DNA of 64,000 bases, from positions 2,604,001 through 2,668,000 of the forward strand of contig OZ241354.1 of assembly GCA_965199945.1 (NCBI GenBank), given 5' to 3'. Within the stretch, counting starts at the first letter, position 1. Every line of letters starts with the position of its first letter. Shown one piece after another: positions 7,893 to 16,429 of the stretch. Under the pieces are notes generated by a model, which saw nothing but the letters and a program-made list of their open reading frames with translations, was not told the DNA's origin and did no database searches. This DNA comes from VXYL01 sp965199945 (GTDB lineage Bacteria; Pseudomonadota; Gammaproteobacteria; Pseudomonadales; Azotimanducaceae). The position numbers were made by a program, and so were the translations under genes.

Positions 7893-9314
7893 TCAAGCGG
7901 CGTTGACCGCTTCCAACGTGTCGTCAAGGGCCCGTTCCAGCTTCGAGAACAGCTCGTCCACTTGACCGTCGTCGACGATGAGGGGTGGGCAGAGGGCGAG
8001 CGTCTCGCCGATGTTGCGGACCACCAGGCCGTGTGCCAAAGCCCGCTTGGCGCAGAAAGCCGCCGCGCTGCTGGCTCCGTCCGTGGCCGATTGAGCAACG
8101 GCGAGTGGTGCCTTGGTGTGCTTGTCCGCCAGCTCCAGAGCGCCGATCAGGCCAACGCCCCGCGCGTCGCCCACCAGCGGATGGTCGGCGAGGGCGTGCA
8201 GGCGCGCTTGGAATGTTGCGCCGACCTTGGCCGCATGAGCGAAGACGTCTCGTTCTTCGTAGATTTCCAGTGTGCGCAAGGCCACCGCGGCGCACACCGG
8301 GTGGCCGGAGTAGGTGAAGCCGTGGCCGAACAAGCTCACGTTTGAGTCCGGGTTCTTGCTCGCGTCCACGAAGGTCTGGTACATGAACTCTGGAACGACC
8401 ACGGCGCTGATGGGCAGGTAGGCGGAAGAGAGCGCCTTGGCAAGCGTCATGGTGGTCGGTTCGATGCCGAAGGTCTCCGCGCCGAAGGGATTGCCGGTGC
8501 GCCCGAATCCGCAGATCACCTCGTCGTCGATGAAGAAGATGCCGTGCCGGCGCAGGACCGCCTGGATCTTCTCGAAGTAGCCTGTCGGGGGAACCAGCAC
8601 GCCGCCGGCGCCGGCCACGGGTTCGGCGACGAAAGCCGCGATGGTGTCCGCCCCTTCCGCTTGGATGAGGTCGTCCAGCTCGTTGGCCAGCCGCGTCGCG
8701 TAGTCGTCTTCGGTCTCGCCGTCGCACCCGTGCCGGTAGTGGCAGGGCGCTTCCACGTGCAGCACGTTCGGCAGCGGCAGATCGAACTGGGCGTGGAACG
8801 GGGGCAGGCCGGTGAGGCTGCCGCTCGCCACCGTCACGCCGTGGTAGCCGCCGCGCCGGCTGATGATCTTCTTGCGTTCCGGCTTGCCAATGAGATTGTG
8901 GTAGTACCACATGAGCTTCACTTGCGTGTCGTTGGCGTCCGAACCGGACAGCCCGAAGAAGACACGGCCGGCGTCGAAGGGCATCATGGCCTTCAGCTTC
9001 TCGGCGAGCAGCACGCTCGGTTCGTTGCTCTTGCCGGCGAAGAGGTGCGAATAGGAGAGCAGGCGCATCTGGTCGCTGGCGACGCGCACCAGTTCCTCTT
9101 CGCCGTAGCCAAGCGCCGTACACCACAGCCCGGCCATGCCCTCCAGATACTGCTTGCCGGCGGCGTCCCAGACGTATGCCCCCTTGGCGCGGGCGAAGAC
9201 GTGCGGGCCCTGGCGATGATGCTCCGCCAAGTTGGTGGAGGGATGCAGCAGGTGGGCGAGGTCGCGCGCCGCGATCGAGGCCGGCGCGAGCTCGTTGTGC
9301 AGCGGATTGCTCAT
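7893..9314 (-). CDS. class III PLP-dependent aminotransferase
   Basis: A 473-residue fold-type I aminotransferase. GLSGSDANDTQVKL near 131-144 contacts the PLP phosphate, and RRGGYHGVTVASGS follows. FFIDDEVICGFGRTG near 260-274 holds the Asp that binds the PLP nitrogen, and TLAKALSSAYLPI near 290-302 holds the Schiff-base Lys. It belongs with omega-amino-acid, polyamine and similar pyruvate-using aminotransferases. It lies 48 bp after a paralogous aminotransferase on the same strand, and both begin with a (P/R)LHNELA string. The two probably act on related amines. Confidence 0.92.
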   Translation of the reverse strand: MSNPLHNELAPASIAARDLAHLLHPSTNLAEHHRQGPHVFARAKGAYVWDAAGKQYLEGMAGLWCTALGYGEEELVRVASDQMRLLSYSHLFAGKSNEPSVLLAEKLKAMMPFDAGRVFFGLSGSDANDTQVKLMWYYHNLIGKPERKKIISRRGGYHGVTVASGSLTGLPPFHAQFDLPLPNVLHVEAPCHYRHGCDGETEDDYATRLANELDDLIQAEGADTIAAFVAEPVAGAGGVLVPPTGYFEKIQAVLRRHGIFFIDDEVICGFGRTGNPFGAETFGIEPTTMTLAKALSSAYLPISAVVVPEFMYQTFVDASKNPDSNVSLFGHGFTYSGHPVCAAVALRTLEIYEERDVFAHAAKVGATFQARLHALADHPLVGDARGVGLIGALELADKHTKAPLAVAQSATDGASSAAAFCAKRALAHGLVVRNIGETLALCPPLIVDDGQVDELFSKLERALDDTLEAVNAA

Positions 9315-9362
9315 GGCGTCCTCTTTGGTGGGCGACCGTCGATTTCCCGTGCAGCTTCGGCG

Positions 9363-10691
9363 TCAAGCCACGCGGCGCAGCACATCGCCAAGGGTCGCCG
9401 CGATGGTGCCGATCTCCTCTTCGGAGACGACGAGCGGCGGGCCGATGGCGATGGTGTCGCCGGTTGCGCGAACCAGGAGCCCGCGCTCGAAGGCGCTTGC
9501 GAACACCTCGCTGCCGCGCGCGCCGGGCGCGTCCGGACGCGGTTCGAGTTCGACGGCGCCGGCCAAGCCGATGTTGCGGATGTCGCGCACGTTGGGGGCG
9601 TCCTCGAGGCCATGCAGCGCATCCTCGAACACCGGCGCCAACGCGGCAGCGCGGGCGAAGAGATTCTCCTCTTCGTAGACGTCCAGCGTGGCCAAGGCCG
9701 CGGCGGTGGCCAGCGGGTGGCCGGAATAGGTGTAGCCGTGGAAGAACTCGATCTGCCCTTCCGGCGCCTGTTCGACGATGGCGTCGCGGATGTCCTCGCG
9801 CACCAGCACCGCGCCGAGCGGGACCGTGCCGCTGGTGATGCCCTTGGCGCAGGTGATGATGTCCGGCGTGACGCCGAAATGTTCCGCAGCGAAACTCGCA
9901 CCTAAGCGCCCGAAGGCGGCGATCACCTCGTCGAAGACGAGCAGAATGCCGTGCCTGGCGGTGATCTCGCGCAGCCGTTCGAGGTAGCCGACCGGCGGCG
10001 GCAGCACCCCGGCGGAGCCGGCGAACGGTTCCACGACCACCGCGGCGATGGTCGATGCGTCGTTGACGGCGACGATGCGCTCAAGATCGTCGGCAAGGTG
10101 AGCGCCCCAGGCCGGCTGGCCGCGGCTGAAGCGCTGGTGTTCGAGGCTGTGGGTCTGCGGCAGATGCAGCGCGCCGGGCAGCAGCGGGCCGAAGCCCTTG
10201 CGGTTGGCGCCGATGCCGCCCACGCTCGTGCCGCCGAAGCCGGCGCCGTGGTAGCCCCGTTCCCGCCCGACGAAGCGCGTGCGCGCCGATTCCCCCCGCG
10301 CGCCGTGGTAGGCCAAGCCGATCTTCAAGGCCGTGTCCACCGCTTCGGAACCGGAGTTGACGAAGAACACCGCGTCCAGTCCCTCCGGCGCCATGGCGGC
10401 CAGCCGCTCGGCAGCGCGGAACGCCGTCGGATGGCCAAGCTGGAATGCCGTCGCGTAGTCGAGGGTCGCCGCTTGTTCGGCGATTGCCGCGACGATCTTC
10501 GGATGGCAGTGGCCGGCGTTGCAGCACCACAGGCCGGAGATGGCGTCGAGCACTTCGGCGCCGTCCGCGGTGCGGCAGCGCGTTCCGGATGCGGAGACGA
10601 GCAGCCGCGCCTTGGCCTTGAAGGCGCGGTTGGCCGTGAACGGCATCCAATACGCGTCGAGGGCCAGCTCGTTGTGCAGGCGCATGGTCAT
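9363..10691 (-). CDS. class III PLP-dependent aminotransferase (omega-amino acid:pyruvate type)
   Basis: A 442-residue paralogue of the next gene downstream. Visible are FVNSGSEAVDTALK (PLP phosphate), RERGYHGAGFGG, LLVFDEVIAAFGRLG (Asp to the pyridine N) and CAKGITSGTVPLGAV with the catalytic Lys. The N-terminal YWMPFTANR motif is typical of beta-alanine:pyruvate and related omega-aminotransferases. The likely role is transfer of the amino group of beta-alanine or a similar amine to pyruvate. It sits between an SDR gene and the second aminotransferase, all on the minus strand, consistent with an amine or amino-acid catabolic operon. Confidence 0.92.
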   Translation of the reverse strand: MTMRLHNELALDAYWMPFTANRAFKAKARLLVSASGTRCRTADGAEVLDAISGLWCCNAGHCHPKIVAAIAEQAATLDYATAFQLGHPTAFRAAERLAAMAPEGLDAVFFVNSGSEAVDTALKIGLAYHGARGESARTRFVGRERGYHGAGFGGTSVGGIGANRKGFGPLLPGALHLPQTHSLEHQRFSRGQPAWGAHLADDLERIVAVNDASTIAAVVVEPFAGSAGVLPPPVGYLERLREITARHGILLVFDEVIAAFGRLGASFAAEHFGVTPDIITCAKGITSGTVPLGAVLVREDIRDAIVEQAPEGQIEFFHGYTYSGHPLATAAALATLDVYEEENLFARAAALAPVFEDALHGLEDAPNVRDIRNIGLAGAVELEPRPDAPGARGSEVFASAFERGLLVRATGDTIAIGPPLVVSEEEIGTIAATLGDVLRRVA

Positions 10692-10748
10692 CGGCAGGGC
10701 ACCGGCGCAAGGGCCTTCGGAGAAGACGTGGCCGCTCGTGCGCTCGCC

Positions 10749-11561
10749 TCAGATCAGATCGGCGGGTTCCAGCTTGAACTCGTCGATCACCTGGTCCGCG
10801 TAGTCGATGCGCCCGGTGATTTCCGAGGCATCGCCGTGGCAGAGCCGAAGACACGCCTCGGCCATGTGCTCCACCGGCGTCACGCGGTCCTTGTTGCTGT
10901 CGTTGATGAGCTTGTGATGCACCACGCCGGGCGTTGCCACCAGGCCGGGCGAGATCACGTTCACGCCGACGCCGCGCCCGTGGACCTCCTGCGCCAGGCC
11001 AGTGGTGAAGCGCTCCAAGGCCGCCTTGCACATGCCGTAGACGGTGCCGCCGTGTCCGCCCGGCGCGTTCGCCTTGGGGTGGATGGCGGCGTGCGAGGAA
11101 ACGTTCAGAATCCAGCCGTGGCCCCGGTCGAGCATGGACGGCAGACAGAGCTGCGCCAGCTCGAAGGGCGCCCAGACCTGCACGTCCATCATGATGCGGA
11201 AGCGCTTCTCGGCGAAGTCGCGCACCGGCATGAACCAGGTCACGGCGGCGTTGTTCACGAGAATGTCGATCGGGCCGTAGGCCGCTTCGGTGGCCGTGAC
11301 GAGATTGTGGCGGTCTTCTTCCAGCGACAGATCGGCCTTCACGGCGGTGGCGTCGCCGCCGGCGGCGTTGATGGCCGCCACGGTCTCGTTGATGGAGCCG
11401 GGAAGGAAGTGGTCCTCGGGCGTCACCGAGCGCGCCGAGACGACCACCTTGGCGCCTTCCATCGCGCAGCGCTTGGCGATGGCTTCGCCGATGCCGCGGC
11501 TGGCGCCGGTGACCACCGCCACTCTCCCCTTGAGAACGCCGTTCGCATTGATTGCCGCCAT
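10749..11561 (-). CDS. short-chain dehydrogenase/reductase
   Basis: A classical SDR of 270 residues. TGASRGIGEAI near 19-29 binds the dinucleotide, NNAAV follows beta-4, NVSSHAA holds the catalytic Ser, and VYGMCKAAL provides the Tyr-x-x-x-Lys pair. The SPGLVATPG loop is also typical. It is somewhat longer than minimal SDRs because of an insertion after ARSVTPEDH (about residues 44-55). It precedes the two aminotransferases on the same strand and may supply or remove a carbonyl compound in the same pathway. The substrate is unknown. Confidence 0.92.
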   Translation of the reverse strand: MAAINANGVLKGRVAVVTGASRGIGEAIAKRCAMEGAKVVVSARSVTPEDHFLPGSINETVAAINAAGGDATAVKADLSLEEDRHNLVTATEAAYGPIDILVNNAAVTWFMPVRDFAEKRFRIMMDVQVWAPFELAQLCLPSMLDRGHGWILNVSSHAAIHPKANAPGGHGGTVYGMCKAALERFTTGLAQEVHGRGVGVNVISPGLVATPGVVHHKLINDSNKDRVTPVEHMAEACLRLCHGDASEITGRIDYADQVIDEFKLEPADLI

Positions 11562-11612
11562 CTGTGCCTCCCGTGGTGTTTGCTTGGCGTCGCCCGCGGC
11601 GACAGCGCAGCA

Positions 11613-12665
11613 TCATAGCGTTCCTTCGCCCACGTAGCACCTGCGCACCCGCGCGCCGATGCAGGAAAGCACCTGGTAGTCGATGGTGTTGCCCCACATG
11701 GCGACCTCCTGGACGCGCACGGCGCGCCCGAAGATCTGCACCCAGTCGCCGACATCGATGCGCTCGGCGACCGCGCTTGCATCGACGTGCATCATGTCCA
11801 TGGACACCCGCGCCACCACCGGCAGCCGGACGTCCAAGTAGGCCGCCTCGGCGCCGGGAAGGCGGCTCGGAATGCCGTCGGCGTAGCCGATGCCAAGCAC
11901 GGCGATGCGGGCTTCGCCGTCCGTCACGTAGTCGCCGCCGTAGCCCACGGGCTGGCCGGCGCCGACGGTGCGCAGCGCAATCACCCGCGCCTCCAGCGTC
12001 GCCACCACCTGCATCGGGCTGCGCGGCGCGGCGAACGGACTGCCGCCGTAGAGCGCGATGCCCGGCCGCGGCAGGTCGGAGAAGGCACCCGTCAGCGCGC
12101 CGGCGGAGTTGCCGAGGCTCGTCTTCGCCTCTGGAAACCGTGCCGCCACGGCCTTGAAGCGCTCGATCTGGCGGGCGTTCATGGGATGCGACGGATCGTC
12201 CGCATTGGCCAGGTGCGAGAGCAGCACTTCGACGTGGATGTCCGAGAACGCCTCCGGCTGCGCGTGGTCGCACGGCAATCCGAGCCGGTTCATGCCGGTG
12301 TCCACATGCACGCCGGCGGCAAGCCCGCGGCCGTGCTTGCGCCATCGTTCGACCTGCGCGGAATCGTTGAGAACAGGCGTCAGACGCCGTTCCGCCATCG
12401 TCGCGGCGTCGGCGTCGTCGAGCGGCCCGGAGAAGACGTGGATGCGCGGTTCCGGCGCCGCGTTGCGAAGTTCGATCCCTTCGTCGAGGGTGGCGACGAA
12501 GAAGTCCGCACAGCCTTCCCGCCGCAGCGCCTGCAGCACGCGCACGGCGCCGAGGCCGTAGCCGTCGGCCTTCACCACGGCGCCGGCATTGGGCGCGGCA
12601 TCGGCGAGCCGCCGGTAGTTGGCGCGCAGGGCGCGCAAGTCAACGATCAAACGGGCGAGGTCCAT
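11613..12665 (-). CDS. alr: alanine racemase
   Basis: A PLP enzyme of 350 residues interconverting L- and D-alanine for peptidoglycan synthesis. VVKADGYGLGA places the PLP Lys at about residue 32. HVDTGMNRLG is the substrate-contact loop, and LGIGYADGIPSR carries the second catalytic base Tyr. The ATG at 12665 is preferred because aaggaag lies just upstream and it matches the family N-terminus; the frame itself stays open to 12746. It may also serve D-alanine catabolism, given the aminotransferases downstream. Confidence 0.93.
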   Translation of the reverse strand: MDLARLIVDLRALRANYRRLADAAPNAGAVVKADGYGLGAVRVLQALRREGCADFFVATLDEGIELRNAAPEPRIHVFSGPLDDADAATMAERRLTPVLNDSAQVERWRKHGRGLAAGVHVDTGMNRLGLPCDHAQPEAFSDIHVEVLLSHLANADDPSHPMNARQIERFKAVAARFPEAKTSLGNSAGALTGAFSDLPRPGIALYGGSPFAAPRSPMQVVATLEARVIALRTVGAGQPVGYGGDYVTDGEARIAVLGIGYADGIPSRLPGAEAAYLDVRLPVVARVSMDMMHVDASAVAERIDVGDWVQIFGRAVRVQEVAMWGNTIDYQVLSCIGARVRRCYVGEGTL

Positions 12666-13006
12666 GCCGACTTCCTTGGCGAACTGCTCTGCGGGCATCG
12701 GCAATCGCAGTGTGGATCGCCAACGCGCCGCGCCTTCCTTGGACAACGCGAACTATACAGTGTTCGCTTGGACGCTCTCCTGCCAGTGCGGCGCAGGGCA
12801 ACCCCGCGGCCGTCTCGTCCGCCCTCCCACACCGTGCGCCAAGACTGAGACGGCCCGCCCGATCAACGCCGAGTCAAGGGAACGCCAAGAGCGCTACGAT
12901 ACGGCCCATGAACGCGCAGGACTTGGAGTCCCTTGTTGGCGGCGGCGGAACCCGTGTGGTGCCGAACCGCCAGCCGCGCATGTGGAATGTGCCGTAGAAG
13001 CGCGCC
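12666..13006. other. intergenic region between divergent alr and DUF1538 genes
   Basis: This stretch should carry the promoters of the divergent genes. It holds the inverted repeat listed at 12748-12767. A 29-codon plus-strand frame (12909-12998, starting MNAQDLESLVGG) follows a tacgat box, but I cannot tell whether it is translated. Nothing else is recognisable. Confidence 0.4.
12748..12767. promoter_or_regulatory. inverted repeat upstream of alr, possible operator
   Basis: The arms gcgaac (12748-12753) and gttcgc (12762-12767) are perfect and enclose the AT-rich spacer tatacagt. Flanking caa and ttg extend the symmetry with one bulged base. On the minus strand the spacer region gives tatagt, a possible -10 box about 90 bp from the alr start. 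The layout suggests a repressor or activator site; no protein can be named. Confidence 0.35.
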
Positions 13007-13834
13007 TTGACGACTGTTCCTGTTTCCGCCGGGCGCTCGAAGCCGCGACTTCAGGGGGGCTTTCTTCGCCTTCGCGGCTACCTGCCGCGTCCGCTGCTGG
13101 CGCTCGGTCAGCGCGTGCTTGGGGCGCTGCGCGACCTCGCGCCGGTCATCGCCGTGGTCGCCTTCTTCCAGATCGTGGTCTTGCAGCAGCCGTTTCCGAA
13201 TCTCGCCGACATCGTCGGCGGTTTGATCTGCGTGGTTCTTGGCCTTGCGCTCTTCATCCAAGGCCTGGAGAGCGGGCTCTTTCCGCTCGGCGAAGCCGTT
13301 GCCCATGCATTCGCCCGCAAGGGCAGCGCCACCGCGCTGCTCGCCTTTGCGTTCTGTCTCGGCTTCGGCACCACGCTGGCCGAGCCGGCGCTGATCGCCG
13401 TTGCCGCGGAGGCGGCGACGGTGGCGGCCGAAGCCGGCGCGATCGCTGCGGACGAAGCGGTGCGCGAGAGCTACGCGTTCAATCTGCGCATCGTCGTGGC
13501 GTCGTCGGTGAGCTTCGCCCTTCTGCTCGGCGTCCTGCGCATCCTCAAGGGCTGGCCGATCCACCGCCTCATCATCGGCGGCTACGCCGTGGTGACCGCG
13601 CTGACGTTGTTCGCGCCGGACGAAATCGTGGGCGTTGCCTACGACTTGGGCGGCGTCACCACCAGCACCATCACGGTGCCGTTGGTGACTGCGCTCGGCG
13701 TGGGCCTGGCGACGTCGATCAAGGGCCGCGATCCCATGTTGGACGGCTTCGGCCTGATCGCCTTCGCCTGCCTGATGCCCATGATCTTCGTGCTCGGCTA
13801 CGGCATGGCCGTGGCGCAAGTCGGTTCGCTTTGA
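13007..13834 (+). CDS. DUF1538 membrane protein, first copy
   Basis: A 275-residue multi-spanning membrane protein with the DUF1538 pattern: an N-terminal amphipathic region, then PVIAVVAFFQIVVLQ, GGLICVVLGLALFIQGLESGLFPLGE, GFGTTLAEPALIAVA and GGVTTSTITVPLVTALGVGLA. The GTTLAEPAL and GGVTTSTIT motifs are the signature. The family is thought to transport an unknown ion or solute. The start taken is a TTG at 13007. The next gene is a paralogue 13 bp downstream, and together they look like two halves of one transporter. Confidence 0.85.
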   Translation: MTTVPVSAGRSKPRLQGGFLRLRGYLPRPLLALGQRVLGALRDLAPVIAVVAFFQIVVLQQPFPNLADIVGGLICVVLGLALFIQGLESGLFPLGEAVAHAFARKGSATALLAFAFCLGFGTTLAEPALIAVAAEAATVAAEAGAIAADEAVRESYAFNLRIVVASSVSFALLLGVLRILKGWPIHRLIIGGYAVVTALTLFAPDEIVGVAYDLGGVTTSTITVPLVTALGVGLATSIKGRDPMLDGFGLIAFACLMPMIFVLGYGMAVAQVGSL

Positions 13835-13847
13835 CAGGGCATCTAGC

Positions 13848-14645
13848 GTGGGTTTCATCGGATCGTTCGCCGCAACCGTGTGGGCCACCACGTTGGCCGT
13901 GCTGCCGATCGTCGCCATTCTGGTGTTGTTCCAAGTGGCGGTGCTGCGGCGCAAGCTGCCGAATCTGCGCCGCATCGCCGTTGGATTCGTCTACGTCCTG
14001 CTCGGCTTGACGCTGTTTCTCATCGGCTTGGAGGACGCGCTGTTTCCACTTGGCGAAACCATGGCGCGGCAGCTCACCGCGACTGTCGGTTCCTCGGGGC
14101 CGGATGCCGCGGCCGACGCCGCCGTGGACTGGACCGACTACGTCCTGGTGTATGCCTTCGCGGCGGCCATCGGCTTCGCCACCACCGTCGCCGAGCCGTC
14201 GCTGATCGCGGTGGCGCTGAAGGCGCAGGAAGTCTCGGCCGGCAAGATCAGCGCGTGGGGATTGCGCATCGCGGTTGCCATCGGGGTGGCGTTCGGCGTC
14301 GCGCTCGGCTGCTTCCGCATCGTCACCGGCACGCCGCTGCCCTGGTACATCGTCGCCGCCTACCTCGTCGTGGTGGCGCAGACCATCGGCGCCGCGCGCT
14401 TCCGCAGCATCGTGCCGCTTGCCTACGACAGCGGCGGCGTCACCACGTCCACCGTGACGGTGCCGGTCGTTGCCGCGTTGGGTCTTGGCTTGGCCGCCAG
14501 CGTGCCTGGCCGCAGTCCGCTGTTCGACGGCTTCGGCCTGATCGCCTTCGCCAGCGTGTTCCCGATCATGTCCGTGCTGGCGTATGCCGCGGCGGCGTCT
14601 TGGCTTGGGAGGCGACGCGCGTTCGGAAGCGACACAGGAGCGTGA
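13848..14645 (+). CDS. DUF1538 membrane protein, second copy
   Basis: A 265-residue paralogue of the preceding gene with the same order of motifs: VLRRKLPNLRRI, GLTLFLIGLEDALFPLGE, GFATTVAEPSLIAVALKA and SGGVTTSTVTVPVVAALGLGLA. It starts at GTG 13848. The two copies probably arose by tandem duplication and act as a heteromeric membrane transporter. In other bacteria such pairs are often followed by a P-II-family regulator gene; here only a stub follows (see 14653-14751). Confidence 0.85.
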   Translation: MGFIGSFAATVWATTLAVLPIVAILVLFQVAVLRRKLPNLRRIAVGFVYVLLGLTLFLIGLEDALFPLGETMARQLTATVGSSGPDAAADAAVDWTDYVLVYAFAAAIGFATTVAEPSLIAVALKAQEVSAGKISAWGLRIAVAIGVAFGVALGCFRIVTGTPLPWYIVAAYLVVVAQTIGAARFRSIVPLAYDSGGVTTSTVTVPVVAALGLGLAASVPGRSPLFDGFGLIAFASVFPIMSVLAYAAAASWLGRRRAFGSDTGA

Positions 14646-14652
14646 CCGCGCC

Positions 14653-14751
14653 ATGAGGATGAAGTTGATCGTTGCCGCCGTGGCCGAAGACGAGGCCGAA
14701 TCGGTCAAGCTGCCATGCGCTAAGATGGCCTCTCCGCCCAAGATGCCCTGA
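14653..14751 (+). pseudogene. truncated P-II-family regulator stub
   Basis: A 32-codon frame beginning MRMKLIVAAVAEDEAESV directly after the DUF1538 pair. MKLIVA(I/A)V plus an acidic stretch is the first beta strand of P-II (GlnB/GlnK-like) proteins, which are normally about 100-115 residues long. After about residue 20 the sequence no longer resembles P-II, and a stop follows at 14749. The T-loop, ATP-binding motif and C-terminus are absent within the 130 bp before the next gene. I read it as a deletion remnant. The similarity is short, so chance remains possible; the genomic position is the stronger argument. Confidence 0.5.
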
Positions 14752-14768
14752 ATCGCCTAGGAGCGCCC

Positions 14769-15686
14769 ATGCCGCTGCATCCCGAGTACGACGCCATGCT
14801 GCGTCAGTTGGCGGAACTGGAAGGGCCGCCGTTGATCGACTTGCCGGTGGAGGCGGGGCGGGAGATGTATCGCGCCATGCAGCCCGAGGCGGCGGAGCTT
14901 GCGGTCGCAAGCGTCGAGGACGCCGATGCCGGGGGCGTGCCGGCGCGCATCTACCGCCCGCCAGGGGACGGCCCGCATCCCGTGGCGATGATGTTCCACG
15001 GCGGCGGCTGGGTAATTGGGGATCTGGTCACGGCCGATGCCCAGAGCCGCGAAGTGTGCCGCGGGGCGAACGTGGTCGTCGTCTCCGTGGACTACCGCCT
15101 TGCGCCGGAGCATCGGTTTCCGGCGGCGGCGGAAGACTGCTTCGCCGCGACCGTGTGGGCAAGCGAACAAGCGCAGAGATTCGGCGGCGATGCGTCTCGG
15201 TTCGCGCTTGTCGGCGACAGCGCCGGCGGCAATCTGGCGGCGGTAGTGGCGCAGATGGCGCGGGATCGGAAGGGGCCGCGGATTGCCTTCCAGCTGCTCG
15301 TCTATCCGGTGACCGACGGCGTCAATTTCGGCACGGCTTCCTACCGCGAGAACAGCGAAGGCTATCTGCTCACCGCCGATTCCATGCACTGGTTCTGGAA
15401 CCACTACGCGCCGGACGTCGAGCAGCGCCGCAACCCCTACGCGTCGCCGCTGCTTGCCGACGATCTCTCCAATCTCCCGCCGGCGTTGGTGATGACGGCC
15501 GAGTACGACCCGCTTCGAGACGAAGGGGAAGCCTACGCGGACAAGCTCGGCGCGGCCGGCGTTGCCGTGGAACTCGTGCGCTACGACGGCTTCATCCACG
15601 GCTTCTTCGGCCAAACCCGCACCATTCCCGCAAGCCGCGCCGCAATGGACAAGGCCTGTACCGCGCTCAAGGAGGCATTGGCATGA
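14769..15686 (+). CDS. alpha/beta hydrolase, hormone-sensitive-lipase family
   Basis: A 305-residue esterase. MMFHGGGWVIGDL near residues 76-88 is the HGGG oxyanion-hole motif of the HSL family. VGDSAGGNLAA near 151-161 carries the nucleophile Ser. The Asp lies in AEYDPLRDEG, and the His in DGFIHGFFG. It would hydrolyse short-chain carboxylic esters in the cytoplasm. Its stop overlaps the start of an SDR gene (ATGA), so the pair is co-translated and may act on one substrate, for example ester cleavage followed by oxidation. Confidence 0.92.
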   Translation: MPLHPEYDAMLRQLAELEGPPLIDLPVEAGREMYRAMQPEAAELAVASVEDADAGGVPARIYRPPGDGPHPVAMMFHGGGWVIGDLVTADAQSREVCRGANVVVVSVDYRLAPEHRFPAAAEDCFAATVWASEQAQRFGGDASRFALVGDSAGGNLAAVVAQMARDRKGPRIAFQLLVYPVTDGVNFGTASYRENSEGYLLTADSMHWFWNHYAPDVEQRRNPYASPLLADDLSNLPPALVMTAEYDPLRDEGEAYADKLGAAGVAVELVRYDGFIHGFFGQTRTIPASRAAMDKACTALKEALA

Positions 15687-16405
15687 GCGAAACCAAGATC
15701 GCAATCGTCATCGGCGTCGGCCCGGTGGACGGCCTCGGCGGGGCGCTCTGCAAGCGCTTCGCCGCGCGCGGCATGCACGTCTTCGTGGCAGGCCGAACGC
15801 AGGGCAAGCTCGAGCAGGTGGTCGCCTCGATTGCCGATGCGGGCGGCGCCGCCACGGCGCACGTCGCCGACGCGACGAGCGAGGCATCCATCGTGGCGCT
15901 CTTCGACGCCGCCTGTGCCGCCGGCGACATCGAACTCGCCATCTACAACGCCGGCAACAACTTTCCTGGGCGCGTCAAGGAGATGGACGCCGAGTATTTC
16001 GAGCGCTGCTGGCGCGTCGGCTGCTTCGGCGGCTTCCTGTTCGGGCGCGAAGCCGTGCGGCGCATGGCCAGCGGCAGCGTGCTGTTCACCGGTGCCAGCG
16101 CATCGCTGCGCGGACGCGCCAACTTCGGCGCCTTCAACGCCGCCAAGGGCGCACTGCGCAACTTCGCCCAAGCCCTCGCCAAGGAGCAGGCCAGCAACGG
16201 CTTCCACGTCGGCCACGTGGTCGTGGACGGCGCCATCGGCGGCGAGAAGATCAAGAAAGGGCTGCCGCAAATCGCCGAGCGACTCGGCGACGACGGCATG
16301 GTGGGCCTAGAGGGCATCGTCGACGCCTTCGAGTTCCTGCACAACCAGCCGCGCAACGCCTGGGCCTTCGAGGTGGACCTCCGCACTTCCTTGGAGAACT
16401 GGTAG
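15683..16405 (+). CDS. SDR-family protein lacking the catalytic Tyr
   Basis: A 240-residue Rossmann-fold protein. The nucleotide loop is GVGPVDGLGGAL instead of TGxxxGIG. YNAGNN follows beta-4 and LFTGASASLRG includes the Ser region. The usual Tyr-x-x-x-Lys is FNAAKGAL, so the catalytic Tyr is Phe while Lys is kept. A group of atypical SDRs shows this change, and their reaction is uncertain. It is coupled to the upstream esterase by a four-base overlap. It may use another acid residue, or bind rather than reduce its ligand. Confidence 0.85.
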   Translation: MSETKIAIVIGVGPVDGLGGALCKRFAARGMHVFVAGRTQGKLEQVVASIADAGGAATAHVADATSEASIVALFDAACAAGDIELAIYNAGNNFPGRVKEMDAEYFERCWRVGCFGGFLFGREAVRRMASGSVLFTGASASLRGRANFGAFNAAKGALRNFAQALAKEQASNGFHVGHVVVDGAIGGEKIKKGLPQIAERLGDDGMVGLEGIVDAFEFLHNQPRNAWAFEVDLRTSLENW

Positions 16406-16429
16406 AGGCTCAGGCAGAGGAGCGGTCGC

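Noticed and set aside
10081..12345. 754-codon minus-strand open frame across alr, the SDR and an aminotransferase
   Set aside because: Its translation is Arg/Pro-rich with no domain, and it overlaps three well-supported genes; it is a high-GC shadow.
12909..12998. Possible 29-residue peptide gene upstream of the DUF1538 pair
   Set aside because: It has no homology, no clear ribosome site and a length expected by chance in GC-rich DNA; kept only as a note in the intergenic entry.
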